A program made the position numbers and the translations under genes. This document shows positions 16,151 through 25,017 of a stretch of DNA of 45,354 nt, piece by piece. Location: NCBI GenBank assembly GCA_903930435.1, contig CAIYYN010000002.1:1-45354 (forward strand), in the 5' to 3' direction. How positions within the stretch are numbered: position 1 is the first letter of the stretch; each line of letters opens with the position of its first letter. This DNA comes from an uncultured Hyphomicrobiales bacterium. Its GTDB lineage: Bacteria > Pseudomonadota > Alphaproteobacteria > Rhizobiales > Ancalomicrobiaceae. The notes beneath the pieces are model-generated. The model saw only the letters and a program-made list of their open reading frames with translations, had not been told where the DNA came from and did no database searches.

Positions 16151-17214
16151 CCAAGATCCTTATCGTCACGGACGCGTGGCGACCGCAAATCAATGGCGTT
16201 GTGCGGTCTCTTGAACGGCTGTCGGAAGAACTGATCAAGGTCGGTATCGACGTTGACATGCTGACGCCGCAGGAATTCCGGACATTGCCGTGCCCAACCT
16301 ACCCCGAGATTCGCCTCGCCCTGACGACCCCTGGCCAGATCGCGCGGCGGATTGATCGGTCAAACCCGGACTTTGTCCATGTGGCGACCGAAGGGCCACT
16401 CGGCATCCTAACACGCCGGATCGTGTCAAACGGCGGCCCTGGCTTCACCACCAGCTACCATACCCGCTTCCCCGAATATCTCTCGGCGCGGCTGCCCGTG
16501 CCAGAGCGACTCACCTACGCCTGGCTGCGCAGTTTCCATAACCGCAGTCTTGGGTGCATGGTTGCGACAGAGACCCTGAAAAAGGATCTGTCTGCCCGTG
16601 GCTTCAAGAACCTGATGACCTGGTCACGCGGCGTGGATCAGACGCTGTTTCATCCGCGCCATGAGCCGGTTTACGATCTGCCCCGTCCGATTTTCCTGAA
16701 TGTCGGGCGTGTGGCGGTCGAGAAGAATCTCGAAGCGTTCCTGAAGCTGGACCTGCCCGGTTCCAAGGTCGTGATCGGCGATGGGCCGCATCTCGAGCAA
16801 TTGCGCCGCAAATATCCGGCTGTCCATTTCCTTGGGCCAAAGGTCGGTCAGGATCTGGCGCGTCATTACACTGACGCCGACGTTTTCGTGTTCCCGTCAA
16901 AGACGGATACATTTGGAAACGTGGTGATCGAAGCGCTTGCCTCTGGCGTACCGGTCGCTGCCTACCCGGTCATGGGACCGCTGGATATCATCGGGACCTC
17001 TGGGGCCGGTGCGCTCTCTGAGGATCTCAGGGAAGCGGCGCTGATGGCTCTCGATATCAGCTCTGAAGCTGCCATTGCGCGTGCCCGGGATTTTACCTGG
17101 GCCGGGACGACGCAGCAATTCATCAACAATGTGACCGAAGCCCAGACCCGCCGCAACGACAAGGGCCGCCCGCTAAAGCAGATCATCCAGTTGCGGCCAG
17201 CGGAACAGGATTGA
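16147..17214 (+). CDS. GT4-family glycosyltransferase (MgtA/SqdX-like)
   Basis: Retaining GT-B glycosyltransferase of 355 residues. It has an N-terminal acceptor domain starting TDAWRPQINGVVRSLERL, the TTSYHTRFPEYLSAR segment (101-115), the nucleotide-sugar domain starting FLNVGRVAVEKNLEAFL, and the donor motif SKTDTFGNVVIEALASG (251-267), where Asp254 and Glu262 match the E/D-x7-E pair. Similar proteins transfer mannose, glucose or sulfoquinovose to lipid acceptors, so a membrane glycolipid product is likely; donor and acceptor are unknown. Its start overlaps the stop of the LpxH-like gene, giving a two-gene operon. Confidence 0.88.
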   Translation: MTKILIVTDAWRPQINGVVRSLERLSEELIKVGIDVDMLTPQEFRTLPCPTYPEIRLALTTPGQIARRIDRSNPDFVHVATEGPLGILTRRIVSNGGPGFTTSYHTRFPEYLSARLPVPERLTYAWLRSFHNRSLGCMVATETLKKDLSARGFKNLMTWSRGVDQTLFHPRHEPVYDLPRPIFLNVGRVAVEKNLEAFLKLDLPGSKVVIGDGPHLEQLRRKYPAVHFLGPKVGQDLARHYTDADVFVFPSKTDTFGNVVIEALASGVPVAAYPVMGPLDIIGTSGAGALSEDLREAALMALDISSEAAIARARDFTWAGTTQQFINNVTEAQTRRNDKGRPLKQIIQLRPAEQD

Positions 17215-17280
17215 GCCGCATTCAATTGGCTTGAATGACCGGTGTCGCGGGGGGTAGTCTCCTCTGAAAAGGAGCCGGCT

Positions 17281-18288
17281 ATGACCAATTTGACCCCAGC
17301 AGTATCTGCCGAGACCGTTGTCCCATCCTTCGCTGACGTGCTGAAGGCGGCGGACCGGATCAAGGGGCAAGCCGTCCGGACACCCCTGCTTCGCTCAGAT
17401 GCGCTGGATGCGATCACCGGGGCGCGGGTTTTCCTGAAACCGGAATGTCTCCAGCGCACCGGATCCTTCAAGTTTCGCGGCGCGTTCAATGCGATTTCCT
17501 CGCTCGATCCAAGCGTCAGGGCGCATGGAATCGTGGCGTCGTCGTCGGGCAACCATGCGCAAGGCGTGGCGGAAGCCGCGCGGATACTTGGCACTTCGGC
17601 CACCATCGTCATGCCGTCGGATGCGCCTGCCATCAAGCGCCGCAAGACCGAAGGCTATGGAGCCAGCGTGGTCGCCTATAATCGCGCAAGCGACGACCGG
17701 GATGCCATTACGGCAGGCATTGCAGCATCGACCGGCGCGACAATCGTGCACCCCTATGAACATCCGGGTGTGATTGCGGGTCAAGGGACGATCGGTCTGG
17801 AGTTGACGGACGATCTGGCAGCTTTGGGCCTGACTCCGGATGCGGTCTTCGTGTGCTGCGGCGGCGGTGGATTGACGGCGGGCGTGGCGCTGGCGGTCAA
17901 GGAACGGGCCCCCAATGCCGCGCTTTACACCGTTGAACCGGAGGGGTTTGACGATCAGGCGCGCAGTTTTCTGGCGGGCGAACGTCAGAAAAACCCGACG
18001 TCGTCAGGATCGGTCTGTGATGCGCTGCTGGCACCAATGCCGGGGGTGGCGTCGTTTGCGATCAATCGCAGCCGCGTCACACGTGGACTGACGGTGACAG
18101 ATGCCGAGGCGATGAACGCGGTTGCGTTCGCGGCGCGCGAGTTGAAGCTGGTCGTGGAACCCGGCGGCGCAGTTGCTCTGGCCGCGTTGCTGCAGGGCCG
18201 CGCCGATATCAAGGGCAAGGTCGTCGTTGCTGTGTTGTCCGGCGGCAATATCGACCCGGATGTCTTCGCACAGGCGCTTCAGGCTTAA
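17281..18288 (+). CDS. threonine/serine dehydratase (PLP-dependent)
   Basis: Fold-type II PLP enzyme that deaminates threonine to 2-oxobutyrate and/or serine to pyruvate. The PLP lysine is Lys64 in TGSFKFRGAFNA. The substrate loop SSGNHAQGVA and the phosphate-binding CCGGGGLTAG loop are present, as is VLSGGNIDPD at the C-terminus. At 335 residues it lacks the ACT-like regulatory domain of biosynthetic IlvA, so it is of the catabolic type; serine racemase-like activity is also possible. I take the ATG at 17281, which has AAAAGGAG seven to eight bases upstream, rather than the frame opening 39 bases earlier. It follows the glycosyltransferase gene by 66 bases but seems functionally unrelated. 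Confidence 0.9.
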   Translation: MTNLTPAVSAETVVPSFADVLKAADRIKGQAVRTPLLRSDALDAITGARVFLKPECLQRTGSFKFRGAFNAISSLDPSVRAHGIVASSSGNHAQGVAEAARILGTSATIVMPSDAPAIKRRKTEGYGASVVAYNRASDDRDAITAGIAASTGATIVHPYEHPGVIAGQGTIGLELTDDLAALGLTPDAVFVCCGGGGLTAGVALAVKERAPNAALYTVEPEGFDDQARSFLAGERQKNPTSSGSVCDALLAPMPGVASFAINRSRVTRGLTVTDAEAMNAVAFAARELKLVVEPGGAVALAALLQGRADIKGKVVVAVLSGGNIDPDVFAQALQA

Positions 18289-18323
18289 GGCCAGCGCGAG
18301 CCGGTTGACTGTGTCCAGGGCGC

Positions 18324-19445
18324 TTAGCCGAAGACGATGAGCTTTTCTTCCATGCTGAGATCCGCAATCGGATCATGCGCCTTGACGACCTTGAGGGCGG
18401 GTGCGGCGTCGACATTTTCGCTTGGCTCGACCGCCAGAGCGACATTGCCGACAGTTGCGGCCCGGGCAGGGCGCTTCTTGGCCGGTGTCTTCGACGCCGG
18501 TACGTCTTCAACGGCAAACACGTCGGCGGCGGCGAGCTGATCTGCCATTTCCCGGTCAAGTGCGGCAGCGTCAGCTCGTTCCTGGATCGATCTGCCCGTG
18601 TCTTCGGCATGGACAGCGACAAAATCATCGGCTGAATTGATCGTCAGGAGGTCATCGACCTCCGACTGCTCCACGCCGCGGCCGTCGAGTTGAGGGCCAT
18701 TCAGCAGGTGCGCGTCGGGTCGCGTATCAAACGGATCGAATTGCAGATCGTTGAGACTGACTTCTGGCTTCAGCGCCATGGCCGATGCGAGCGCATCGAA
18801 ATCGATTGTAACGGACTGATCGGACGTTGACGTCCCCGTTTCGGTGACGTCGACGTTTTCTTCTTCGTCGAGGCCCCAGATTCCGGTCATGGAATTGATG
18901 CGGCTTTCGAGATAGCGCAACACCGTCACAACCTTGCGGGTCCGTTGACCCGTCAGATCCTGGAACGAACAGCCCGTGTAGATCTCGGTGATTGCCATTT
19001 CGAGCGTGTCACAGAGTTCAGGGTCTGCGCCGTTTTCGCGGAACGTCCAGACAAGCTCCTGGGCCTTTTCGGCGTTCAGCAGGATCGTTTCCGTGGCAGC
19101 TTCGGTCTGGGAGACGATGGCGTCAAGTTCGTTGGAGGCTTCGGCAAAGCGACCGCCCTGCTCGGACTCCACCTTCATCTGGAAGATTTCCTGCTTCGTC
19201 CGCGTAATGGCTTCGGCCATGTCGGCGAGATCAAGCCGGATACGGTCGACATCGGGAACCTTGCGCTGACGGTTCACCGTGCGCTCGATACGGTCCAGCC
19301 GGTCGACGATCGCCAATGTATCGGCCTGACGGTGACGACGGGCATATTCGGCGAGAAACCAGCGTCCGCGCGCCGTCTCCATCACCGCTTCTTCAATCGC
19401 CTCGTAGTCTTCGATCGCCAATTGCGTTGATTCGGTGGTCGACAT
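18324..19445 (-). CDS. cheZ: CheZ-family protein phosphatase
   Basis: Predicted phosphatase that removes phosphate from CheY-P and so ends the motor-switch signal. The 373 residues have a long helical hairpin core (about 10-185) whose tip carries YTGCSFQDLTGQRTRKVV; Asp163 and Gln167 match the catalytic pair of known CheZ proteins. A long acidic, low-complexity linker follows (190-360). The last residues, LSMEEKLIVFG, form a hydrophobic amphipathic tail that may be the CheY-binding peptide, as at the C-terminus of E. coli CheZ; this is inference. The protein is considerably longer than the 214-residue E. coli enzyme. No che genes are adjacent, though flagellar genes occur 17 kb away. It is divergent from an MFS gene. 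Confidence 0.85.
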   Translation of the reverse strand: MSTTESTQLAIEDYEAIEEAVMETARGRWFLAEYARRHRQADTLAIVDRLDRIERTVNRQRKVPDVDRIRLDLADMAEAITRTKQEIFQMKVESEQGGRFAEASNELDAIVSQTEAATETILLNAEKAQELVWTFRENGADPELCDTLEMAITEIYTGCSFQDLTGQRTRKVVTVLRYLESRINSMTGIWGLDEEENVDVTETGTSTSDQSVTIDFDALASAMALKPEVSLNDLQFDPFDTRPDAHLLNGPQLDGRGVEQSEVDDLLTINSADDFVAVHAEDTGRSIQERADAAALDREMADQLAAADVFAVEDVPASKTPAKKRPARAATVGNVALAVEPSENVDAAPALKVVKAHDPIADLSMEEKLIVFG

Positions 19446-19701
19446 TCGCCCTGCCTATTACACGAGTACAGTCTCAGCCGCCGTTGTGCGACCCGGCACA
19501 TTTCCCGCAGTCGTCTCGCAGAATTCCCTGGCAAATGGGCACCGTACGGTGCTGACCTGAACAGGGACCGGCGAATCAACACGATGACTTGCGCCTGACA
19601 ATCGTATCTGAAACACGGTACCAGTCGCTTCGAGCGCACGCACTATAACGGCAGAATCTTTTATTGAAGTTTAAGTCTTCACAAAAATATGAGCAATCAC
19701 G

Positions 19702-20895
19702 ATGAAATGGTCTTCCACCGGAGATCGAGTGGCTTCTGTCTATGGCGCCTTATTCTTTGCGCTTGGAATTTATATGCCGTTTTATCCGCTGTTGCTGGCC
19801 GATCGCGGGATGGACGTTACACAGATCGGACTGTTGATCGGAGTCCCGATGGCCTTGCGCGCTGTCGTCGCATCTCCGCTCGGGATTCTTGCGGATTTCG
19901 TAGGGGATCGACGCCGGGTTCTGATGCTGTATTCATCGGTGGCAGCCATAACGTTTTCCGCCTTCGCGATAGCTGACGGGTTTTGGCCGCTGATGGCGAT
20001 TTCAATCGTCGTCTCGCTCTTTTCCAATGCGTCGAACCCGATCGTGGATGCGCTTGCCACGTCCATCGTGCGACAGGGCAAGGCCGACTATGGCCGGATG
20101 CGCATGTGGGGGTCGGTCTCCTTCGTCGCTGCCAACGTGATTGGCGGCGCCGTCATCTCCCAGTTCTCTGCCCATTCCTTGTTCTGGCTTTTGCTGATGG
20201 CCTTGTGGGGTGCTGCGCTCGTGCTCGCCATTGCGCCGCCCGAGGAGGCAGGTCGACATTCGGCGTCCGACGAGCGACACAGCTCCGAACCGCATCTGGG
20301 GCTGCTCAAGCATCTTTTGCGCGATCCGGCGCTGGTGGGCGGGATGGTTGCCGCAGCCCTGATTCAGGCAAGTCATGCGATGATCTACGGTTTTTCCAGT
20401 CTCTACTGGGGGCAAACGGGCTATTCTGGAACGGAGGTCGGCGTGTTCTGGGCGGCGGGAGTCGTCGCGGAAATCCTGATGTTCTTTGTCTCCGGGAGAC
20501 TATTCAACCGTTGGCGGCCCGGACAAATGCTCGTTCTGTCAGGCAGTGCGGCAATCATTCGCTGGCTCCTGTTTCCGCTTGTAACTACCGCGTCGGGCTA
20601 TTTGTTGCTCCAATCCATGCATGCCCTGACCTTCGCCTGTTGCCATCTGGCCATGATGCGGCTCGTTGTAGAACGGGTCGAAAACCGGTTCGCTGTTACG
20701 GTGCAGGGTTTTTATACGACCGTGGGTGCGCTCGCCATGTCCGCAGCGACGCTGGCGTCGGGACCACTGTTCCGGAATTTTGGCGGGACAGGATTTCAGT
20801 TGATGGCAGGCGTCGATGTGATCGCGATTGTGATCGCTGTCATCTGGGTTGGCGTGGATCGCACTTCTGCACCCGACGATATGTCACGAGCTTGA
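19702..20895 (+). CDS. MFS transporter, HcaT/nucleoside:H+ symporter-like
   Basis: Integral membrane carrier of 397 residues with 12 predicted helices. The N-terminus GALFFALGIYMPFYPLLLADRGMDVTQIGLLIGV and the GRMRMWGSVSFVAANVIGGAV region are typical of the phenylpropionate transporter (HcaT) branch of the MFS. The helix 2-3 loop reads LGILADFVGDRRRVL. A charged loop (about 185-205) separates the two halves. The substrate is unknown; a phenylpropionate or related organic acid is only a family-based suggestion. Start at the ATG at 19702, with a weak GAG site upstream. The gene is followed after 91 bases by the mla operon on the same strand. Confidence 0.85.
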   Translation: MKWSSTGDRVASVYGALFFALGIYMPFYPLLLADRGMDVTQIGLLIGVPMALRAVVASPLGILADFVGDRRRVLMLYSSVAAITFSAFAIADGFWPLMAISIVVSLFSNASNPIVDALATSIVRQGKADYGRMRMWGSVSFVAANVIGGAVISQFSAHSLFWLLLMALWGAALVLAIAPPEEAGRHSASDERHSSEPHLGLLKHLLRDPALVGGMVAAALIQASHAMIYGFSSLYWGQTGYSGTEVGVFWAAGVVAEILMFFVSGRLFNRWRPGQMLVLSGSAAIIRWLLFPLVTTASGYLLLQSMHALTFACCHLAMMRLVVERVENRFAVTVQGFYTTVGALAMSAATLASGPLFRNFGGTGFQLMAGVDVIAIVIAVIWVGVDRTSAPDDMSRA

Positions 20896-20986
20896 TTTGA
20901 ACAAAATCATCAGAAACTGTGATTAGTTATTTGGTACCCTGACCTGAGCATTGCGTCTTGCCTGCAAGGCGATCAAAAGGACTGTC

Positions 20987-22162
20987 ATGAGTCTGAATGC
21001 CGAACCGACTTCCTGGTCGACACAGCCGCCGTCCCTGCGCAAGGCCGACGTGGGCGGGGCCGTGACTGCGTTTCCGTCGGGTGACTGGACCCTGGCTCAC
21101 GCCAGCGTGCTGGAAAAGCTTGTATCTGCGGAGGTGAGGGCCTTGGCAGATGGAACCAGAAAGGCATCGGCCGCAGCCTTTGCCATCGATTTCAGCGCGA
21201 TTGGTCAACTGGATACCGTCGGGGCGCTGTTGCTCAACCGGCTTGTTCTGGCCAGTCAACAGCCGTTGAAAATGATGCAGGGTGAGGACAAGCACCGGGT
21301 GCTGATGCAGGCGGTCAACGCCAACGACCTCAAGCCGAACGTTCAGGCCAAGCCTAAATCGGGTCCGCTCGATTTCTTTGTCAGCCTCGGCCGGATGGGC
21401 AAGACCTTTGTCCATGAACTTGCCCAGGTGCTCAGCATCCTCGGCGGTGCGAGCGCAGCGCTTGTGCGCTGGCTGACATTCGTGCGTCGCTTTCGCTGGG
21501 CCGCTTACCTGACGCATCTGGAACGGACCGGTCTCAATGCCGCGCCGATCGTCGCGCTGATGTCATTCCTGATCGGCGGCATTCTGGCGCAGCAAGGCAC
21601 CTTTTATTTCCGTCGTTTCGGCGCGGACCTCTATGTTGTTGATCTCGCGGGCATGCTGACGCTGCGCGAACTTGGCGTCCTGCTCACCGCGATCATGGTG
21701 GCTGGTCGGTCGGGCAGTGCGCTGACCGCCGAACTCGGGTCCATGAAGATGCGCGAGGAGATCGACGCACTCCGGGTGCTCGGCATCGATCCGGTCGAGG
21801 TTCTGATCCTGCCGCGACTGCTTGCGCTGATCACCGCGCTACCGATCCTGACGCTGATCGCGGATCTCGCGGCGCTGTTCGGCGCGGCCCTTGATGCTGC
21901 GATCTATGGCGGCATCCCGGGCGAGGTGTTTTTGTCGCGATTGCATGAGGCCATTGATCTGCAGGAGTTCTTTGTCGGATTCACCAAGGCACCGTTCATG
22001 GCACTGATCATCGGCCTGATCGCCTCGCTGGAAGGTCTCAACGTGCTCGGCAGTACCGAATCGCTCGGCGAACACACGACACAGGCCGTCGTGAAATCGA
22101 TCTTCTTTGTCATCGTCGTTGACGGATTTTTCGCCGTCTTCTTTGCCTCCATCGGGATCTAG
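20987..22162 (+). CDS. mlaE: MlaE-family lipid ABC transporter permease with N-terminal STAS-like domain
   Basis: Permease of an MCE/Mla-type phospholipid transporter that moves lipids between inner and outer membrane. The first ~110 residues form a STAS/MlaB-like domain (AFAIDFSAIGQLDTVGALLLNRL), so the small MlaB subunit is fused here. The permease part (from about 150) has GLNAAPIVALMSFLIGGILAQQG, LRELGVLLTAIMVAGRSGSALTAELGSMKMREEIDAL and the C-terminal VVDGFFAVFFASIGI. Start at the ATG at 20987, preceded by AAAAGGA; the frame opens 36 bases earlier. First gene of a four-gene operon; mlaF begins four bases after its stop. Confidence 0.93.
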   Translation: MSLNAEPTSWSTQPPSLRKADVGGAVTAFPSGDWTLAHASVLEKLVSAEVRALADGTRKASAAAFAIDFSAIGQLDTVGALLLNRLVLASQQPLKMMQGEDKHRVLMQAVNANDLKPNVQAKPKSGPLDFFVSLGRMGKTFVHELAQVLSILGGASAALVRWLTFVRRFRWAAYLTHLERTGLNAAPIVALMSFLIGGILAQQGTFYFRRFGADLYVVDLAGMLTLRELGVLLTAIMVAGRSGSALTAELGSMKMREEIDALRVLGIDPVEVLILPRLLALITALPILTLIADLAALFGAALDAAIYGGIPGEVFLSRLHEAIDLQEFFVGFTKAPFMALIIGLIASLEGLNVLGSTESLGEHTTQAVVKSIFFVIVVDGFFAVFFASIGI

Positions 22163-22166
22163 CGGG

Positions 22167-22991
22167 ATGCAGAGACTGTCCAGGAACGGTGCTTACATTC
22201 CGCCCGCCGCTTCGGTCGCAGCAGGCTCCGAGCTGATTTCCGTGCGGAACCTGACGGTCGGGTTCGGTCAGCAGACCGTGCTGAAAAACCTCGATCTCGA
22301 TGTCTACAGCGGTGAGATTCTTGGTGTCGTCGGAGGGTCCGGAACCGGCAAGTCGGTTCTCATGCGGACAATCCTCGGGCTCAATCGCAAGAGTTCGGGG
22401 CAGGTCGTCATCTACGGTCATGATATCGACAAGGCCAACCGCAAGCAGATCGAGATGATTGACCGCTCGTGGGGGGTATTGTTCCAGAATGGTGCCCTGT
22501 TTTCGTCTTTGACGGTGAAGCAGAACATTCAGGTGCCGATGCGCGAGCACACGCGATTATCCGAGCGACTGATGGATGATCTTGCCCGGCTCAAGATCGA
22601 GATGGTTGGCTTGCAATCGGATGCCGCCGACAAGTTTCCGGCGGAACTCTCTGGCGGCATGGTCAAACGGGCATCACTGGCGCGTGCCCTGGCGCTTGAT
22701 CCGCAGATCGTGTTCCTCGATGAGCCAACATCCGGCCTCGATCCGATCGGCGCTGGTCAATTTGACGAGTTGATCGTCAAGTTGAGGGACACTCTGGGGT
22801 TGACGGTTTTTATGGTCACGCATGATCTCGATAGTCTTGTGACGGTCTGTGACAGAATAGCCGTGCTTGCGCGCGGCAAGGTACTCACAGAAGGTCCGCT
22901 TCATGATATCTTGCGATTTGACGATCCCTGGTTAAACGCTTACTTCCATGGCGCGCGTGGTCGCGCTGCACTGGAACATGAGACCCGCTGA
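22167..22991 (+). CDS. mlaF: MlaF-type ABC transporter ATP-binding protein
   Basis: Cytoplasmic ATPase driving the MlaE permease. The 274 residues contain Walker A GGSGTGKS, the Q-loop VLFQNGALFSSLTV, the ABC signature LSGGMVKRASLARAL, and Walker B IVFLDEPTSGLDP followed by the switch histidine in VTHD. These features, especially FQNGALFSSLTV and SGGMVKR, are typical of MlaF/TtgA-like importers or exporters of lipids rather than sugar or amino-acid ATPases. Start at the ATG at 22167, four bases after the mlaE stop; an upstream reading frame overlapping mlaE is ignored. mlaD follows directly. Confidence 0.94.
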   Translation: MQRLSRNGAYIPPAASVAAGSELISVRNLTVGFGQQTVLKNLDLDVYSGEILGVVGGSGTGKSVLMRTILGLNRKSSGQVVIYGHDIDKANRKQIEMIDRSWGVLFQNGALFSSLTVKQNIQVPMREHTRLSERLMDDLARLKIEMVGLQSDAADKFPAELSGGMVKRASLARALALDPQIVFLDEPTSGLDPIGAGQFDELIVKLRDTLGLTVFMVTHDLDSLVTVCDRIAVLARGKVLTEGPLHDILRFDDPWLNAYFHGARGRAALEHETR

Positions 22992-24341
22992 ATGGAAACC
23001 CGAGCCAATCTCATCCAAATCGGGCTTTTTGTGTTTGCGGTGATCCTCGCAGGCTTCGCTGGCGCGTTCTGGCTGCTGAAGGGCGATCAGAGAGGTCCGC
23101 GCGCGACAATTGCCATCGGATTTCATGGCACCGTTGGCGGCCTGTTGCCGGGTGCGGCCGTCTCGTTCAACGGGATCAAGATCGGCGAAGTCAGCAAGGT
23201 CCAGTTTGCCGGCGATGAACCGAATCACGTGGTGGCCTATCTGGCAGTCGACGCGAATGCGCCGATCCGGCAGGATTCCAGTGTTGCGCTCGGCTTCTCC
23301 GGTCTGACGGGCTATGCCACCGTGCAAATTACCGGCGGCAGTCTGGCTTCGCCTCGCCTGCTCGATCAAAAGGGCGGTATTCCTGAACTGAACGCGGACG
23401 CGAATTCGGTACAGGACCTGATGCAGGGTGCCAAGACAACGCTCGGGCGCGCCAATGAGACGCTCGATACCGTTAACAAGGTCGTCCAGGAAACCGCACC
23501 TTCGGTGACGAGAATCATCAAGAATGTTGAGACCGTCAGCGACTCGCTTGCGACAAATGCGCCCAATATCGACAAATTCCTGAAAAGCGTTGGCTCGGCT
23601 GCCGATACGTTGAATGCCGTTTCCGCGCGGATCGACAAGTTGACGACAGATCTCGATGCGATTGCCACCGCCGTTGATCGTGATCAGGTTGCGAAAATCA
23701 TCGCCAATGCTGCCAAGGTCAGCGATCAGGTCGCTGCCTCCACGGCGCATTTGCAGGATGTGGCGACGGATCTTCAGGCGACCGTATCCGATGTACGCAA
23801 GGTCGTCGCGGCCATTGATCCGGTGAAGATTTCCTCTGCCATCGATCAGGTGAACAAGATATCGACCTATGTCGGCAGCAAGACGGGCGAATTCGACGAT
23901 TTGCTCAAGAATGCGCGGGCAGCCAGCGCGAACATCAACACAGTGTCCGCAGCGGTCGCTGATCGGTCCAATGAACTCAAGCAGTTCATGACCGATGCCA
24001 GCGGCGCGATGAAACAGGTCGAGATCGCCTCGCACCGGTTTGATCCGATCCTGGCCAAGATTGACGGGATCGTCGGCTCGGATGCCGGGCAGGGCTTGTT
24101 TGCGCAGGGCAAGTCGTTTCTGGTTGAAGCGACAGAGGCGGCCAAGGCGTTCAAGGATACGAGCGTCATCTACGGCAGCAAGGCCAATGATATTACCGCA
24201 GCGATCAAGGATTTCGTGACCGAAAGTCGCAAGACGCTCGTGACGATTGATCGGGCTGTGGCCAATTTTGACCGAAATCCGCAGCAATTGTTGTTTGGCA
24301 GCAAAGACAGCGTTCCTGAATATGGACCCGGTCGGCGATGA
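22992..24341 (+). CDS. mlaD: MlaD-family MCE-domain protein
   Basis: Periplasmic lipid-binding subunit anchored by one N-terminal helix (about 9-29, LFVFAVILAGFAGAFWLL). The single MCE domain (about 38-118) includes HGTVGGLLPGAAVSFNGIKIGEVSKVQF and SGLTGYATVQITGG. The remaining 300 residues are helical, with many Ala/Asp/Asn-rich stretches (e.g. KVVQETAPSVTRIIKNVETV). This is far longer than E. coli MlaD (183 residues) and could form a tube or needle as in PqiB-type and other long MCE proteins. It starts at the base after the mlaF stop codon and shares ATGA with the lipoprotein gene downstream. Confidence 0.92.
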   Translation: METRANLIQIGLFVFAVILAGFAGAFWLLKGDQRGPRATIAIGFHGTVGGLLPGAAVSFNGIKIGEVSKVQFAGDEPNHVVAYLAVDANAPIRQDSSVALGFSGLTGYATVQITGGSLASPRLLDQKGGIPELNADANSVQDLMQGAKTTLGRANETLDTVNKVVQETAPSVTRIIKNVETVSDSLATNAPNIDKFLKSVGSAADTLNAVSARIDKLTTDLDAIATAVDRDQVAKIIANAAKVSDQVAASTAHLQDVATDLQATVSDVRKVVAAIDPVKISSAIDQVNKISTYVGSKTGEFDDLLKNARAASANINTVSAAVADRSNELKQFMTDASGAMKQVEIASHRFDPILAKIDGIVGSDAGQGLFAQGKSFLVEATEAAKAFKDTSVIYGSKANDITAAIKDFVTESRKTLVTIDRAVANFDRNPQQLLFGSKDSVPEYGPGRR

Positions 24342-25000
24342 GTGGCAGGTGGCAGCCTATGGGTCGGATGATGGGCAGACATTTTACCGTGGGAGGTTTG
24401 GTGCACGGTGTGAGGGCTGGCGGGCTTTCTCTGCTCATGCTTGCGCTGGTTGGCGGACTGGCGGGATGTGGCTCTCTTGGGGGTGGCGGCGAAGCGCTCG
24501 CGACCTATGATCTGACGGCTCCGGCAGGCGTCAAGTCAGGCAAGTCGGACGCGCGGCAGATCCTGATCCCGGAGCCTGCCGCCTTGAAGGCGCTCGACAC
24601 CACGCGCATCGTCGTGCGGCCAAGCCCGACCGAAATTGCGTATTTTCCAGGCGCGCAGTGGAGTGATCGTCTGCCGAAGCTGATCCAGAGCCGCCTGGTT
24701 GAAACGTTTGAAAATTCCGGCAAGGTGCGCGCCGGAACGCCGGGGCAGGGGCTTTCCATTGATTTTCAGGTGCTGACGGATCTGCGCGCCTTCAATTATG
24801 ACGCCGCAAACAAACTCGCGCATGTCGAGATCGCCGTGAAATTGATGAATGACAAGGATGGCAAGGTCGTCGCCTCCCAGGTCTTCACGGGCGATGGAGC
24901 GGTCGCGGGTGATAGCGCCGCGAAGGTCACCGGCGCATTGGATGAAGTGCTGCAGCAGCAGATGCAGGCGATCGTCAGTTGGACGGTCAAGCGCATTTGA
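24338..25000 (+). CDS. ABC-type transport auxiliary lipoprotein
   Basis: Predicted lipoprotein of the PqiC/ABC-type transport auxiliary family (PF03886 type). A basic N-terminus and hydrophobic stretch lead to the lipobox GLAGC, with the lipidated Cys at residue 44; the Cys is followed by GSLGGGG. The rest has the family patterns ATYDLTAP, RIVVRPSPTEIAYFPGAQWSDRLPKLIQSRLVETFENSGKV and SIDFQVLTDLRAF. It is thought to sit at the outer membrane and to receive or hand on lipid from the MCE protein. The start overlaps the mlaD stop. Internal ATGs (residues 8, 11 and 12) might be used instead, since the signal peptide is long from the first ATG. No mlaC or mlaA is present. Confidence 0.88.
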   Translation: MSGRWQPMGRMMGRHFTVGGLVHGVRAGGLSLLMLALVGGLAGCGSLGGGGEALATYDLTAPAGVKSGKSDARQILIPEPAALKALDTTRIVVRPSPTEIAYFPGAQWSDRLPKLIQSRLVETFENSGKVRAGTPGQGLSIDFQVLTDLRAFNYDAANKLAHVEIAVKLMNDKDGKVVASQVFTGDGAVAGDSAAKVTGALDEVLQQQMQAIVSWTVKRI

Positions 25001-25017
25001 GTCTGCCGTTCGGTAAA

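Noticed and set aside
19983-20900. 305-codon frame in another frame of the HcaT-like gene
   Set aside because: The overlapping frame encodes a clear 12-helix MFS protein; this one is Cys/Arg-rich and featureless.
22932-24287. 451-codon antisense frame in mlaD
   Set aside because: Shadow of the mlaD coding frame, no features of a real protein.
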